The notes under the pieces are model-generated. The model made no database searches, had not been told where the DNA came from, and saw only the letters and a program-made list of their open reading frames with translations. A stretch of DNA of 33,095 bases from Candidatus Fimivivens faecavium (GTDB lineage: Bacteria > Bacillota > Clostridia > Oscillospirales > Ruminococcaceae): NCBI GenBank assembly GCA_018716105.1, contig DVKH01000033.1:1-33095 (forward strand). The letters are read 5' to 3'. The position numbers and the translations under genes are program-made. Within the stretch, counting starts at the first letter, position 1. Every line of letters begins with the position of its first letter. Positions 21,500 to 29,361 of the stretch are shown here, piece by piece.

Positions 21500-22819
21500 A
21501 TGCAGAGCGATTTGAGAAGTTTTCTCGCCGGCGCCGGCGCGCGGGGGCTTGTGTCCCGCCCGGACGGCGCGGTGAGCCTGATGGAAATTCCAGAGCGGAT
21601 GGAGGCGGCCGGCCGGGAGGGGAAGATTTTCCTCGCGGAACAGGTCGAGGGCTTCGAGGCCCCGCTCGTCTACAATCTGCTCGGGAGCCAGGAGCTGCTT
21701 GCGCTCGCGCTCGGGTGCGGCCGGGAGGATGCGATCCGGCGGTTCATCGCGGCGGGCGAGAACCTGATCGAACCCGTCCTCGTCGAAAACGCCCCGGTGC
21801 AGGAGCGGGTTTTCCTGGGGGATGAGGCGGACGTCTCCCGCCTTCCGCTGATCGTCCACAGCAAAAAGGACGCGGGACGGTATATCAGCGCCGGCCTGGT
21901 GGTCGCAAAGGATCCGGACACCGGCGTTCAGAACGTATCTTTCAACCGCATGCAGCTCAAAGGGGCGAGAAAGCTCGGCGTCCGGATGATGCCCTCGAAC
22001 CATCTGGGGATGATGCAGCAGAAATATGAGGAGCGCAATCGGCCGATGCAGGTCGCGGTCGTCCTCGGGAACCATCCGTGCGAACTGATCGCCGCGTCGT
22101 CTTCCCCGCGCTACGGCGTAGACGAATTCACCCTCGCGTCCGGCCTGCGGGGGGAGGCGCTTGAGATGACGAAATGCAAAACCGTCGATCTCGCCGTCCC
22201 CGCAAGGGCGGAGATCGTGATCGAAGGGGAGGTCCTGCCGCGCGTCCGCGAAGCGGAGGGGCCGTTCGGCGACTTTATGGGCTACTACGTCCCGGTGATG
22301 GAAAACCACGTCGTCAGGGTGACGGCGGTCACCATGCGGGAGGGCGCGATCTTCCAGACGATGAAGGCCGGCTCTGAGGAGGATTCCCGGCTGCTCGGGC
22401 TTTCGCGCGAAGCGGCGGTCTTAAAGGCCGTCGAGGCGATGGGCGCGAAGGTGCGGGCGCTCTCGCTCAGCCCGATAATCTTCAACTGCGCGATCTCGAT
22501 CGAGCAGCGCTTTGAGGGAGAGGCGAAGAACGTCATCCTCGCGGCGATGGGCGCTTATCCGTGGCTGAAGGTCTGCGTTGTGGTCGACCACGACGTGGAC
22601 GTCTTCGACAAAAACGACATCTGGTGGGCGATCGGTACCCGCCTGAAACCCGAAACCGGCGTTGTGCAGGTGAACAATGCGTTCGGCCTCGGGCGGGACC
22701 CCTACCGGCTGCACCAATCGAAGCTCGGACTCGACTGCACGATCCCGCTTGGGGCCTGGGACGAGTTTGAGCGCATCACCATCCCGCGCCCCGGGGACGG
22801 GATCGGGTTCCCGGTCTGA
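21500..22819 (+). CDS. ubiD: UbiD-family prenyl-FMN-dependent (de)carboxylase
   Basis: A 439-residue enzyme of the UbiD family. Visible signatures: NVSFNRMQLKGARKLGVRMMPSNHLGMM (cofactor and Mn/K binding region), IVIEGEVLPRVREAEGPFGDFMGYY (active-site Glu region), and DVDVFDKNDIWWAIGTRLKP near the end. The start codon follows the ubiX stop directly and uses GGGGAGGAAGA inside ubiX. The 3' neighbour is an LpdD-like protein overlapping by one base, so the arrangement matches hydroxyaryl-acid (for example gallate or hydroxybenzoate) decarboxylase operons rather than ubiquinone synthesis, which anaerobic Firmicutes lack. The exact substrate cannot be read from the sequence. Confidence 0.92.
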   Translation: MQSDLRSFLAGAGARGLVSRPDGAVSLMEIPERMEAAGREGKIFLAEQVEGFEAPLVYNLLGSQELLALALGCGREDAIRRFIAAGENLIEPVLVENAPVQERVFLGDEADVSRLPLIVHSKKDAGRYISAGLVVAKDPDTGVQNVSFNRMQLKGARKLGVRMMPSNHLGMMQQKYEERNRPMQVAVVLGNHPCELIAASSSPRYGVDEFTLASGLRGEALEMTKCKTVDLAVPARAEIVIEGEVLPRVREAEGPFGDFMGYYVPVMENHVVRVTAVTMREGAIFQTMKAGSEEDSRLLGLSREAAVLKAVEAMGAKVRALSLSPIIFNCAISIEQRFEGEAKNVILAAMGAYPWLKVCVVVDHDVDVFDKNDIWWAIGTRLKPETGVVQVNNAFGLGRDPYRLHQSKLGLDCTIPLGAWDEFERITIPRPGDGIGFPV

Positions 22820-23247
22820 TGGCGGGCGCGGAGCGCCGCTTCGTCTTTTCCGTGGGCGAAGGGCGGTATCTGTTGGAAGCGGACGTGATGCTGTACGGCG
22901 ATTCGATCCTGCTCCACCTCGCGGGCGGGGAACGGCCCCATGTCGGCGCCGCGGCTGCGGCTGCGCCGGGGCAAAAGGCAAAATGCTTCTCTTTCCCGGG
23001 CCACCGGGATGGCGACTGGGCTGCGCCGTTTGCCGAGCGCCTTGCAAACGCGCTTTCCCGCAACGCCGTGGTGACGGCGGGGGTTCACATCGACGCGGCG
23101 GAGAAGGAGGAGCTCGAAACGCTGGCCCGCGGGGCGAACCGGCTGATCGACAGCCTGCTGGAAACGCTGGGGGAGGCCTGCGCGCCGCCGGAACGGCATG
23201 AACATCCGGCCGGCTGTGTTTTCCCAGATCCCGATTCGGCGGAATAA
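22819..23247 (+). CDS. lpdD: LpdD-like prenylated-flavin chaperone
   Basis: A 142-residue protein starting at ATG 22819, overlapping the ubiD stop by one base (TGATG). The sequence matches the pattern I know for LpdD/YclD-type proteins: an opening strand pair (EGRYLLEADVMLYGDSILLHLAGGERPHVGA), FSFPGHRDGD, and VVTAGVHIDAAEKEELE. These are reported as chaperones delivering prenylated flavin to UbiD-type decarboxylases of the gallate decarboxylase kind. Its presence makes this a complete B-C-D set. The last 25 residues are low-complexity and His/Pro-rich. Recognition is from sequence pattern memory, so confidence is moderate-high. Confidence 0.78.
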   Translation: MAGAERRFVFSVGEGRYLLEADVMLYGDSILLHLAGGERPHVGAAAAAAPGQKAKCFSFPGHRDGDWAAPFAERLANALSRNAVVTAGVHIDAAEKEELETLARGANRLIDSLLETLGEACAPPERHEHPAGCVFPDPDSAE

Positions 23248-23624
23248 ATACCGGAAAATATCAGCGAAAACCGGTTTGTAAAGGCCGGAAGAAGATCTAT
23301 CATGGCTTTGGGAATGAAGTCCTCCCGCGGGCAGCCGAAACCGCTTTTTAAGCTGATGGCTTCGGCGCTTTAATGGGAGAGAAAAGTTTGGGAAGCTCCG
23401 GCCCGCTGCGGAGGCGGTTCTGTTTGTGCTGGTTGGGGCGGCGGGCGGCATCCGCCGCACGCTCCATGCGGGGGTTCGCCGCTGGCTGTGATGCCTTTTG
23501 ATTTCCCCTGGCTTTCGCCCGCTCATCTCCGCCGGTTTGCGAACGGCTTTGGCCCGCCCAACTACATGGCCGGGTCGAGCGTCTGAATGGCACCGGCCAT
23601 GATAGCCTGGGAAGCGGAGGCCGA
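23248..23624. other. Intergenic stretch, no convincing gene
   Basis: Short frames only. A 31-codon ATG frame near 23491-23586 (MPFDFPWLSP...) lacks a ribosome site. Composition is GC-rich like the neighbouring genes, so it may be decayed coding sequence, but no family can be named. Confidence 0.4.
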
Positions 23625-23653
23625 TTTACAGGGAGGCGGAAAAGGGATATAAT
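23625..23653 (+). promoter_or_regulatory. SigA-type promoter for the DUF3842 gene
   Basis: TTTACA (23625-23630) and TATAAT (23648-23653) separated by 17 bases, 29 bases before the start codon. Confidence 0.78.
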
Positions 23654-23682
23654 ACGGATGATTCTCGAAAGGAGGCGGGCGG

Positions 23683-24111
23683 ATGGAACAAAATCTGATC
23701 GCGGTGGTGGACGGACAGGGCGGCGGCATCGGAAAGGCGCTGGTGGAGCGGCTCAAAAAAGAGCTCCCCCAGGCGCATGTCCGCGCACTTGGGACCAATT
23801 CGGCCGCGACCGAGCGGATGCTCCGGGCCGGGGCGGACGACGGTGCGACCGGCGAAAACGCGGTGATCGTCAACGTCAAAAAGGCGCGGGTGATCATGGG
23901 GGTGCTTGCAATCCTGATGCCCAACGGCCTTTTGGGGGAGATGAGCCCGGCGATGGCCGAGGCGGTCGGTTCCGCCGAAGGGCTGAAAATCCTCGTGCCG
24001 ATGCAGCGCTGCAATATTCGGGTGGCTGTTTCTGGCGAAGATACCGTTGCGCGGAGCATCGAGGAGGCGGTCCGCATCGCGGGGGAGGAGTTCGCGCGGG
24101 GCGGGGAGTAA
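23683..24111 (+). CDS. DUF3842 family protein
   Basis: A 142-residue protein of a family common in Clostridia (DUF3842), function unknown. It begins with a Rossmann-like nucleotide-binding pattern VVDGQGGGIGKALVERL, followed by ALGTNSAATERMLRAGADDGATGENAVIVN and ILVPMQRCNIRVAV, which are the family's conserved blocks. No membrane segment. The start at 23683 has AAAGGAGG upstream. It is flanked by its own promoter and a 21-base-pair terminator and is therefore monocistronic. A small-molecule or nucleotide-sensing role is possible but not shown. Confidence 0.88.
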   Translation: MEQNLIAVVDGQGGGIGKALVERLKKELPQAHVRALGTNSAATERMLRAGADDGATGENAVIVNVKKARVIMGVLAILMPNGLLGEMSPAMAEAVGSAEGLKILVPMQRCNIRVAVSGEDTVARSIEEAVRIAGEEFARGGE

Positions 24112-24147
24112 AACAATGGTACCCGGGAAACCGGGCCCTTCGGTTCG

Positions 24148-24203
24148 AACAGGGCCGTGGGGCGCGAGAAGTCAGCAGCTCTCGCGCCGCACGGCCCTGT
24201 TTT
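24148..24203 (+). terminator. Very long terminator hairpin after DUF3842 gene
   Basis: AACAGGGCCGTG (24148-24159) pairs with CACGGCCCTGTT (24190-24201), and inside, beyond one G-G mismatch, GGCGCGAGA (24161-24169) pairs with TCTCGCGCC (24180-24188). Ten-base loop, then TTTT. Twenty-one pairs are longer than usual for an intrinsic terminator. Confidence 0.85.
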
Positions 24204-24251
24204 GCGCAGAAAAAGCGCAGTCTTTCCGTGGGAGTAAAGCTGCGCCGCTGT

Positions 24252-24625
24252 AAATTCAAAGAAGGGAAGAGATCCTTCCGCGCCGGGTGCCTGGCCGGTG
24301 GGATCCATCCGCCGGGTGAACTGGAACAGGCCATCCCTGGCGGCGATCCGGATTCAGATAAAACTTGTTGGATTCTCCAGAGGGCCTGCGGAGCAGATCA
24401 ATGGGGAAACAGCGGATGATCCTGTTTCAAAGAGACTTCAAAAGCCGCTCACAGATAAGGAAAAAGAGCTGCAGAGGATACAGAATTTTTGACAGCCTTT
24501 TATGGGGGCTGGAAAGCAGGAGAGATCACAGAGGCTGAATACCGCCGAATGAGGGAGCTTTGTAAACGGAAATGCTCCAGACCGATGAGGCGGCCGAAGA
24601 GATCAAAGAGGAGCCGGGCTGCTGA
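24252..24625 (+). pseudogene. Frameshifted C-terminal remnant of a large serine recombinase
   Basis: Joining three frames recreates the zinc-ribbon/coiled-coil end of a large serine recombinase. The first frame gives GCLAGGIHPPGELEQAI; after a one-base insertion near 24336 the next frame reads LAAIRIQIKLV...EQINGE..DDPVSKRLQKPLTDKEKELQRIQ. After a one-base loss near 24485 the first frame resumes with EFLTAFYGGWKAGEITEAEYRRMRE, and after a third shift near 24573 it ends LQTDEAAEEIKEEPGC-stop (24623-24625). This pattern (DD-x5-LxxxLxxKExELxRIQ, then FYxxWKxGEITEAEYRRM) is typical of the coiled coil in such recombinases. The catalytic part is missing. It lies directly beside the biotin operon's control region. 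Confidence 0.72.
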
Positions 24626-24642
24626 GAGAAAAAAGCAGGGTT

Positions 24643-24675
24643 AATGTTAACTTAAAAAATTAAAAAGTTGACAAT
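24643..24675. promoter_or_regulatory. BirA-type biotin operator
   Basis: AATGTTAAC (24643-24651) and GTTGACAAT (24667-24675) are imperfect inverted repeats (7 of 9) separated by a 15-base A/T-only spacer. This matches the layout of Gram-positive BirA operators (TTGTTAAC-N14/15-GTTAACAA type). It overlaps the -35 box of the bio promoter, so BirA bound to biotinyl-AMP would block transcription. Confidence 0.78.
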
Positions 24676-24696
24676 GATATTCCTGCATGCTACACT
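24668..24696 (+). promoter_or_regulatory. SigA-type promoter of bioYBDA
   Basis: TTGACA (24668-24673), lying within the right arm of the BirA operator, and TACACT (24691-24696) with exactly 17 bases between. Transcription should start about 75 bases before bioY. Confidence 0.82.
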
Positions 24697-24776
24697 TCTA
24701 ATGATCACAGAAAAACTGGGAGAGGATTCCACCCCGTACGCTGACACACTGAAGAGACAAAATCAAGGAGTGAAAA

Positions 24777-25325
24777 ATGAAAAGCAAGAGAACGAAGAAT
24801 CTGGTTTTATGCGCACTGTTTGTTGCGCTTATCACCGCGGGTGCGTTTATTAAGATCCCGATCCCTGTTGTGCCGTTTACCCTGCAGTTCCTGTTTACAA
24901 TGCTTGCGGGGCTTCTGCTGGGTGGCAGGCTTGGCGCGGCTGCCGTTGGTATTTACATCGCTCTGGGGCTTTCGGGGCTTCCGGTATTTGCCGAGGGCGG
25001 CGGGCTGTTTTACATCTTTAAGCCCAGCTTCGGCTACATCATCGGTTTCGCCGTGGCGGCCTATGTGACGGGCGTGATCGCCAACAGGAAAGGGAATCCC
25101 GGATATAAGCGCCTGCTGGCGGCCAATTTTATCGGGCTTGCCATTGTTTACATATTTGGAATGGTTTACTATTACTTGATCAGCGATCTGTATCTCGGCA
25201 ACCCCATCGGGCTCTGGCCGCTCTTTTTATACTGCTTTATCCTTGCGGTCCCCGGGGATATTGCCCTGTGCATTCTTGGAGCTGTACTTGGGAAGCGGCT
25301 GATCCCTGTTGTAGAGAAAGTCTGA
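24777..25325 (+). CDS. bioY: Biotin ECF transporter substrate-binding protein BioY
   Basis: A 182-residue membrane protein with about six helices. BioY signatures: IPIPVVPFTLQFLFTMLAGLLLGGRLGAAAVGIYIALGLSGLPVFAEGGG and PSFGYIIGFAVAAYVTG. It captures biotin; energy normally comes from a shared EcfAA'T module, not seen in this window. ATG 24777 follows AAGGAG at 8 bases. It is first in the operon and 45 bases before bioB. With the BirA operator upstream, uptake and synthesis are switched off together by biotin. Confidence 0.95.
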   Translation: MKSKRTKNLVLCALFVALITAGAFIKIPIPVVPFTLQFLFTMLAGLLLGGRLGAAAVGIYIALGLSGLPVFAEGGGLFYIFKPSFGYIIGFAVAAYVTGVIANRKGNPGYKRLLAANFIGLAIVYIFGMVYYYLISDLYLGNPIGLWPLFLYCFILAVPGDIALCILGAVLGKRLIPVVEKV

Positions 25326-25370
25326 TTCTGCCGGCACGAGGATGCCCGCATTAAAAAAGGACGTGGTCTT

Positions 25371-26345
25371 ATGATAAAAGATTTGAAGAGTTTCACCGAT
25401 GAAGTACTGGCCGGAAAACTGGTCACGAGGGAGGAAGCGCTGGAGCTGTATGGCCATCCGCTGGACGAGCTGTGCGAATGTGCGGATAAGATCCGGCGTC
25501 ATTTCTGCTCCAACCAGTTTGACATCTGCACGATTATCAACGGAAAGAGCGGGCGATGCTCTGAGAACTGCAAGTTCTGCGCCCAGTCGGCGCATAACCA
25601 TACCTGTGTGTCTGAGTACCCGCTCCTGCCGGATGAGGAGATCATACAGCAGGCGAGAGCGAACCATGAGCAGGGCGTGCTGCGCTATTCCATCGTCACT
25701 TCCGGGAAGCGCCTTTCGGACGCGGAGGTTGATGATATGTGCCGGGTTGTTGAAAAGATCCGCAAAGATGTGGGTATCTCCGTCTGCGTCTCGTTCGGGC
25801 TTTTAAACGAGGAGCAGTTCAAAAAGCTGAAAGCGGCAGGCGTTTCCCGTGTGCATAATAATCTGGAGACGTCAAGAAGGAATTTCCCCAATGTCTGTAC
25901 TACGCATACCTTCGATGATAAAATCCAGGCTGTCCGGGCTGCCCAGGCGGCGGGCCTTTCCGTGTGCAGCGGCGGCATCATGGGGCTTGGGGAAACGCCG
26001 GAGGACAGGATTGACATGGCGCTGACCCTGAGGGAGCTGGGCATCCGAAGCGTGCCTGTGAACATGCTCAACCCCATCCCGGGAACGCCCTTTGAAAACA
26101 ATGTGAAGCTGACGGAGGCAGACATGCGGAGGATCGTGGCGGTATATCGTTTTATCCTTCCTTCCGCATCCATCCGTCTGGCGGGAGGCAGAGGGCTTCT
26201 CTCGGATAAGGGGAAAGGATGCTTTACCTCCGGCGCCAACGCGGCGATCTCAGGCGATATGCTGACGACGGCGGGGATTACAGTAAAAACAGATTTGGAA
26301 CTTTTAGATGAATTGGGATATGAGGCAGCGATCTGCAATGAGTAA
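25371..26345 (+). CDS. bioB: Biotin synthase
   Basis: A 324-residue radical SAM enzyme that inserts sulfur into dethiobiotin. The [4Fe-4S] motif C63-x3-C67-x2-C70 (CSENCKFC) is intact, with further BioB patterns ICTIINGKSGRC, CSGGIMGLGETPEDRIDMA, VNMLNPIPGTPFENN, and ASIRLAGGRG. Length is typical. The ribosome site AAAAAGGA is about 10 bases upstream of ATG 25371. The 3' end overlaps bioD by 8 bases. It acts on the product of BioD, the next gene. Confidence 0.97.
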   Translation: MIKDLKSFTDEVLAGKLVTREEALELYGHPLDELCECADKIRRHFCSNQFDICTIINGKSGRCSENCKFCAQSAHNHTCVSEYPLLPDEEIIQQARANHEQGVLRYSIVTSGKRLSDAEVDDMCRVVEKIRKDVGISVCVSFGLLNEEQFKKLKAAGVSRVHNNLETSRRNFPNVCTTHTFDDKIQAVRAAQAAGLSVCSGGIMGLGETPEDRIDMALTLRELGIRSVPVNMLNPIPGTPFENNVKLTEADMRRIVAVYRFILPSASIRLAGGRGLLSDKGKGCFTSGANAAISGDMLTTAGITVKTDLELLDELGYEAAICNE

Positions 26346-27036
26346 AAATCTATTTATCACCGGAACAGGAACAGACGTAGGAAAAACGTATATCACAGGG
26401 CTGATCCTTAAGAAGTTCAGGGAACGGGGCCAAAAGGCGGCCTATTATAAGGCGGCGATGAGCGGGAATGAACGCCGCGCCGACGGCGCTTTGATACCCG
26501 GCGATGCACTGTATGTGCAAAGCGTTTCGGGCATAAGCCAGCCGCTGGAAGAGATGTGCCCGTATGTTTATGAGACTGCGGCATCTCCCCATCTGGCTGC
26601 CCGGATGGAGGGGAACCCGGTGGATATGGAACGGGTGCTGGAAGGCTTTGACCGCCTGTGTGAAACATATGATTATGTGACAGCGGAAGGGTCTGGCGGG
26701 ATCCTCTGCCCCCTGCGCTTTGACGGGCAGAAGCTCCAGCTTGAGGACTTTATCAATGCCCGAGGCCTTGGCTGCCTGATCGTGGCTGATGCCGGCCTTG
26801 GGGCGATCAACGCTGCCGTACTTACGGTGGAGTACATGAAGGCGCGGCAGATCCCGGTGCGGGGGATCATTTTCAATCATTATGAGGAGGGGAACCCGCT
26901 TCATGAAGACAACCGGTTTATATGCGAATCTATGACAGGGATAAAGGTCCTTTCCTGCGTCAGGGACGGTGACACGGATCTGGATATGCCCTTTGAATTG
27001 CTGGAATCACTTTATGCAGAGGAGGCGGCGGGATGA
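26338..27036 (+). CDS. bioD: ATP-dependent dethiobiotin synthetase
   Basis: A 232-residue enzyme closing the ureido ring of dethiobiotin from 7,8-diaminopelargonic acid, CO2 and ATP. P-loop GTGTDVGKT (9-17) is intact, as are YKAAMSGNERR, EGSGGILCPL, and ADAGLGAINAAVLTVEY. I choose ATG 26338 (MSKNLFITGTGT), which overlaps the bioB stop; the upstream ATG 26308 would add ten residues not typical of the family. The ribosome site is weak (GAGGCAG), consistent with translational coupling. The stop overlaps the bioA start (ATGA). Confidence 0.95.
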   Translation: MSKNLFITGTGTDVGKTYITGLILKKFRERGQKAAYYKAAMSGNERRADGALIPGDALYVQSVSGISQPLEEMCPYVYETAASPHLAARMEGNPVDMERVLEGFDRLCETYDYVTAEGSGGILCPLRFDGQKLQLEDFINARGLGCLIVADAGLGAINAAVLTVEYMKARQIPVRGIIFNHYEEGNPLHEDNRFICESMTGIKVLSCVRDGDTDLDMPFELLESLYAEEAAG

Positions 27037-28247
27037 TCTGGTATCCATACCAACAGATGAAAACCATGAAGGATCCGTACAAGATCGTTGATGCGCAGGG
27101 CGTTTATCTTTATACGCAGGACCAGAAGCTGATCGATTCTGTATCCTCCTGGTGGAGTGTGATCCACGGGTATAAGCATCCGGACTTAAATCATGCGATC
27201 GAAGACCAGCTTAAGAAATTTGCGCATGTCATGCTGGGCGGGCTTACCCATGAGGCGGTCCAGAAGCTCTCTGACAAGCTTAAGAGCTGGCTGCCCGGTG
27301 ATCTGGATTACTGCTTTTTCTCTGATTCCGGCAGCGTTGCCGTTGAAGTGGCCCTGAAAATGGCGCTGCAGTATTACATGAACCGGGGAGAAACGCAGCG
27401 GACGATGGTGCTGGCGCTCGAGCGTGCCTATCACGGGGATACATTCAAGACGATGGAGATCGGCGATGACGAAGACTATCATTTTGTACTGAAAGCTTAT
27501 GGGAAAAGTAAAAATGTGGTTCATATCCCAACGGAGATCGAAGCCTTGGAAGACGCATTTTTAAAATACCATGACAGGCTGAACTGCTTTATCGTGGAGC
27601 CTCTGCTTCAGGGGGCCGGCGGTATGCAGATGTACGGCGTTTCGTTTTTAGAGCGGGCAAGAGAGCTCTGCGACGAATATGGCGTCCTGCTGGTCTTTGA
27701 TGAGGTCGCTACGGGATTCGGCCGCACGGGGAACCGTTTTGTGGCAGATCTGGTACTGCCGGATATTTTGGTGCTCGGCAAAGCGCTGACCGGCGGATAT
27801 ATTGGACATGCAGCCACCGTCGCGAACCGAAAAGTATATGAAGGCTTTTACGATGATGACCCTTCACATGCCCTGATGCACGGGCCTACATTTATGGGCA
27901 ACGCGCTGGCATGCAGCGTGGCTTTAAAGTCTGTGGAGCTGTTTGAAGAGCAGGATTATATGTCAAAAATCCGCCGTATCGAAGCGGTCACCCGCAGGGA
28001 GATGGAAGGCTTTACGGATCCCCGCATCAAAGAAGTGCGGATCATGGGCGGGTGTGTATGTATTGAGGTAAATGACCCGTCGGCGCTTAAAGGCTATCAG
28101 CAGTTTGCATATGGGCGCGGCGTGTTCAGCAGGCCGTTTTTGAGCTACCTCTATGCAATGGCGCCTTACATCATCAAAGAGGATGAGCTTGTGCAGATCC
28201 TGGACACGATGAAAGAATGGTTTGCGACATATCGCTGCGGCGAATAG
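27033..28247 (+). CDS. bioA: Adenosylmethionine-8-amino-7-oxononanoate aminotransferase
   Basis: A 404-residue class III aminotransferase using PLP, converting KAPA to diaminopelargonic acid. The PLP lysine is K250 in LVLGKALTGGYIGHAA. Other family marks: WYPYQQMKT at the start, SWWSVIHGYKHPDLNHAI, DSGSVAVEVALKMALQYY, ERAYHGDTFKTM, and FDEVATGFGRTG. The start at 27033 overlaps the bioD stop by four bases. Last gene of bioYBDA. No bioF, bioC, bioH or bioW is in the window, so KAPA must come from genes elsewhere or from outside the cell. Confidence 0.96.
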   Translation: MIWYPYQQMKTMKDPYKIVDAQGVYLYTQDQKLIDSVSSWWSVIHGYKHPDLNHAIEDQLKKFAHVMLGGLTHEAVQKLSDKLKSWLPGDLDYCFFSDSGSVAVEVALKMALQYYMNRGETQRTMVLALERAYHGDTFKTMEIGDDEDYHFVLKAYGKSKNVVHIPTEIEALEDAFLKYHDRLNCFIVEPLLQGAGGMQMYGVSFLERARELCDEYGVLLVFDEVATGFGRTGNRFVADLVLPDILVLGKALTGGYIGHAATVANRKVYEGFYDDDPSHALMHGPTFMGNALACSVALKSVELFEEQDYMSKIRRIEAVTRREMEGFTDPRIKEVRIMGGCVCIEVNDPSALKGYQQFAYGRGVFSRPFLSYLYAMAPYIIKEDELVQILDTMKEWFATYRCGE

Positions 28248-28898
28248 GCCGCTGCCGCCGCAGGTCAAATTCAGACGACCGAAAACCGGGCGCCGGTGAC
28301 CGGGGCGCTTGCAAGCCAAACGTTCCCCTCGGCCAACGAGGTATCAGCCATGTCGTTAAATACCGCTCCAGGCGGCCTCGACGCCGGCCAATCTGGAAGC
28401 AACCGCGGATGCCGCTGGGTTCAGCTTTGAAAACGCAGCGTCCACAGCGACCCGTTTCGGAAACACCGCCTGACCGCTGCGAAAGAGAGAACAAAGAAGG
28501 GACGCCCTTTTGCCAGACACCGATAAGGAAGTTTTGAAAGCAAACTAACTTAACGGCTGGCAAACAGGTTGCAACAGAAAACGGGTAGGAAGTCCAACGT
28601 CTTCTTACCCGTATTCTATGCCCTGTGGAATAATAGACCGCCGCTTTGCCGCTTCCGAGGGATATCGTATTGCCTACCTCAATTCCGCGCCCTGTATGCC
28701 GCATAAATACAGGCTTTTTCTACCCCTAAATGTCCACGCTGACGGTCGGTTTTTTTCTCTCCATAATTTGACGAGGGCGCAAGCGGTCTACTACTTGCGC
28801 CCTCTTGTCTGCCAAACAGCAAAGACGGGAAAAGCCGTCAAGGACGCGAAGCGCAAAGTTTATCCTTGACAGGCTTTGCTATTTCAAAAACAGATGTC
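28248..28898. other. Gap between bioA and the R-M operon: hairpins, no firm gene
   Basis: Composition shifts from GC-rich (to about 28500) to mixed. Seen hairpins: AAGGG/CCCTT with following TT (28497-28511), a possible bioA terminator; ACGGGTAGGAAG/CTTCTTACCCGT (28581-28592 with 28601-28612, one G-U pair); and a perfect 11-base stem (28773-28783 with 28794-28804). An 83-codon ATG frame (28618-28869) ends KTGKAVKDAKRKVYP but has no ribosome site and no recognised family. The stretch probably holds the junction of bio DNA with the R-M/transposon DNA. Confidence 0.5.
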
Positions 28899-29351
28899 TT
28901 ATAACTCTTGATAATGCATGGAAGTATCGCCAAAAAAGGTTGTGATTTTCTGAAATACAGATTCGGTAAAGTCTTCATGTCCCATCATTTTCTTGATAGT
29001 GCACTCCCATATTACCAATATTCGAATACCATCAGTCAGTAAATGTGATTTTACAGTTTCATCACGCAATATATTCGCGTTGAATTTTGCCTGCCAAAAC
29101 TCAATGTTGCTTTTTGGCGTATAGGAATATTTGCATTGCATATGTCTGTGCCAATAGCACCCATGTATAAATACGGCTATCCGCTTTTTTGAGAAATATA
29201 TATCGGGTTTCCCAAAAATATCCTTGTTATTTACTTTGAAACGATATCCTTTGCTGTGCAGCAGAGAACGAACAAATATTTCAGGTCTGGTATTCTTTGA
29301 GCGGATTTTCGCCATATTTCGGCTGCGTTCTTCTTTTGATTTGATATCCAT
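28899..29351 (-). CDS. vsr: Very-short-patch repair (Vsr) endonuclease
   Basis: A 150-residue nuclease that nicks beside T-G mismatches arising when 5-methylcytosine deaminates, protecting the genome from the companion C5 methyltransferase. The active site is intact: D50 in GKPDIYF, H63 in FIHGCYWHRH, and H68, matching the family's Asp-His-His set. The N-terminus RNMAKIRSKNTRPE is typical. It lies 10 bases after the restriction endonuclease gene on the same strand and is the last gene of the dcm-like, EcoRII-like, vsr operon. AT-rich codon use contrasts with the left part of the window. Confidence 0.95.
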   Translation of the reverse strand: MDIKSKEERSRNMAKIRSKNTRPEIFVRSLLHSKGYRFKVNNKDIFGKPDIYFSKKRIAVFIHGCYWHRHMQCKYSYTPKSNIEFWQAKFNANILRDETVKSHLLTDGIRILVIWECTIKKMMGHEDFTESVFQKITTFFGDTSMHYQEL

Positions 29352-29361
29352 ATTTGGTCAG

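Noticed and set aside
20699..22309. 536-codon open frame on the minus strand
   Set aside because: Opposite nhaC, ubiX and ubiD, which are certain genes; composition is typical of an antisense shadow.
28174..28704. 176-codon minus-strand frame
   Set aside because: It overlaps the end of bioA, starts without a ribosome site, and is Arg-rich without domain features; more likely repeat or junction DNA.
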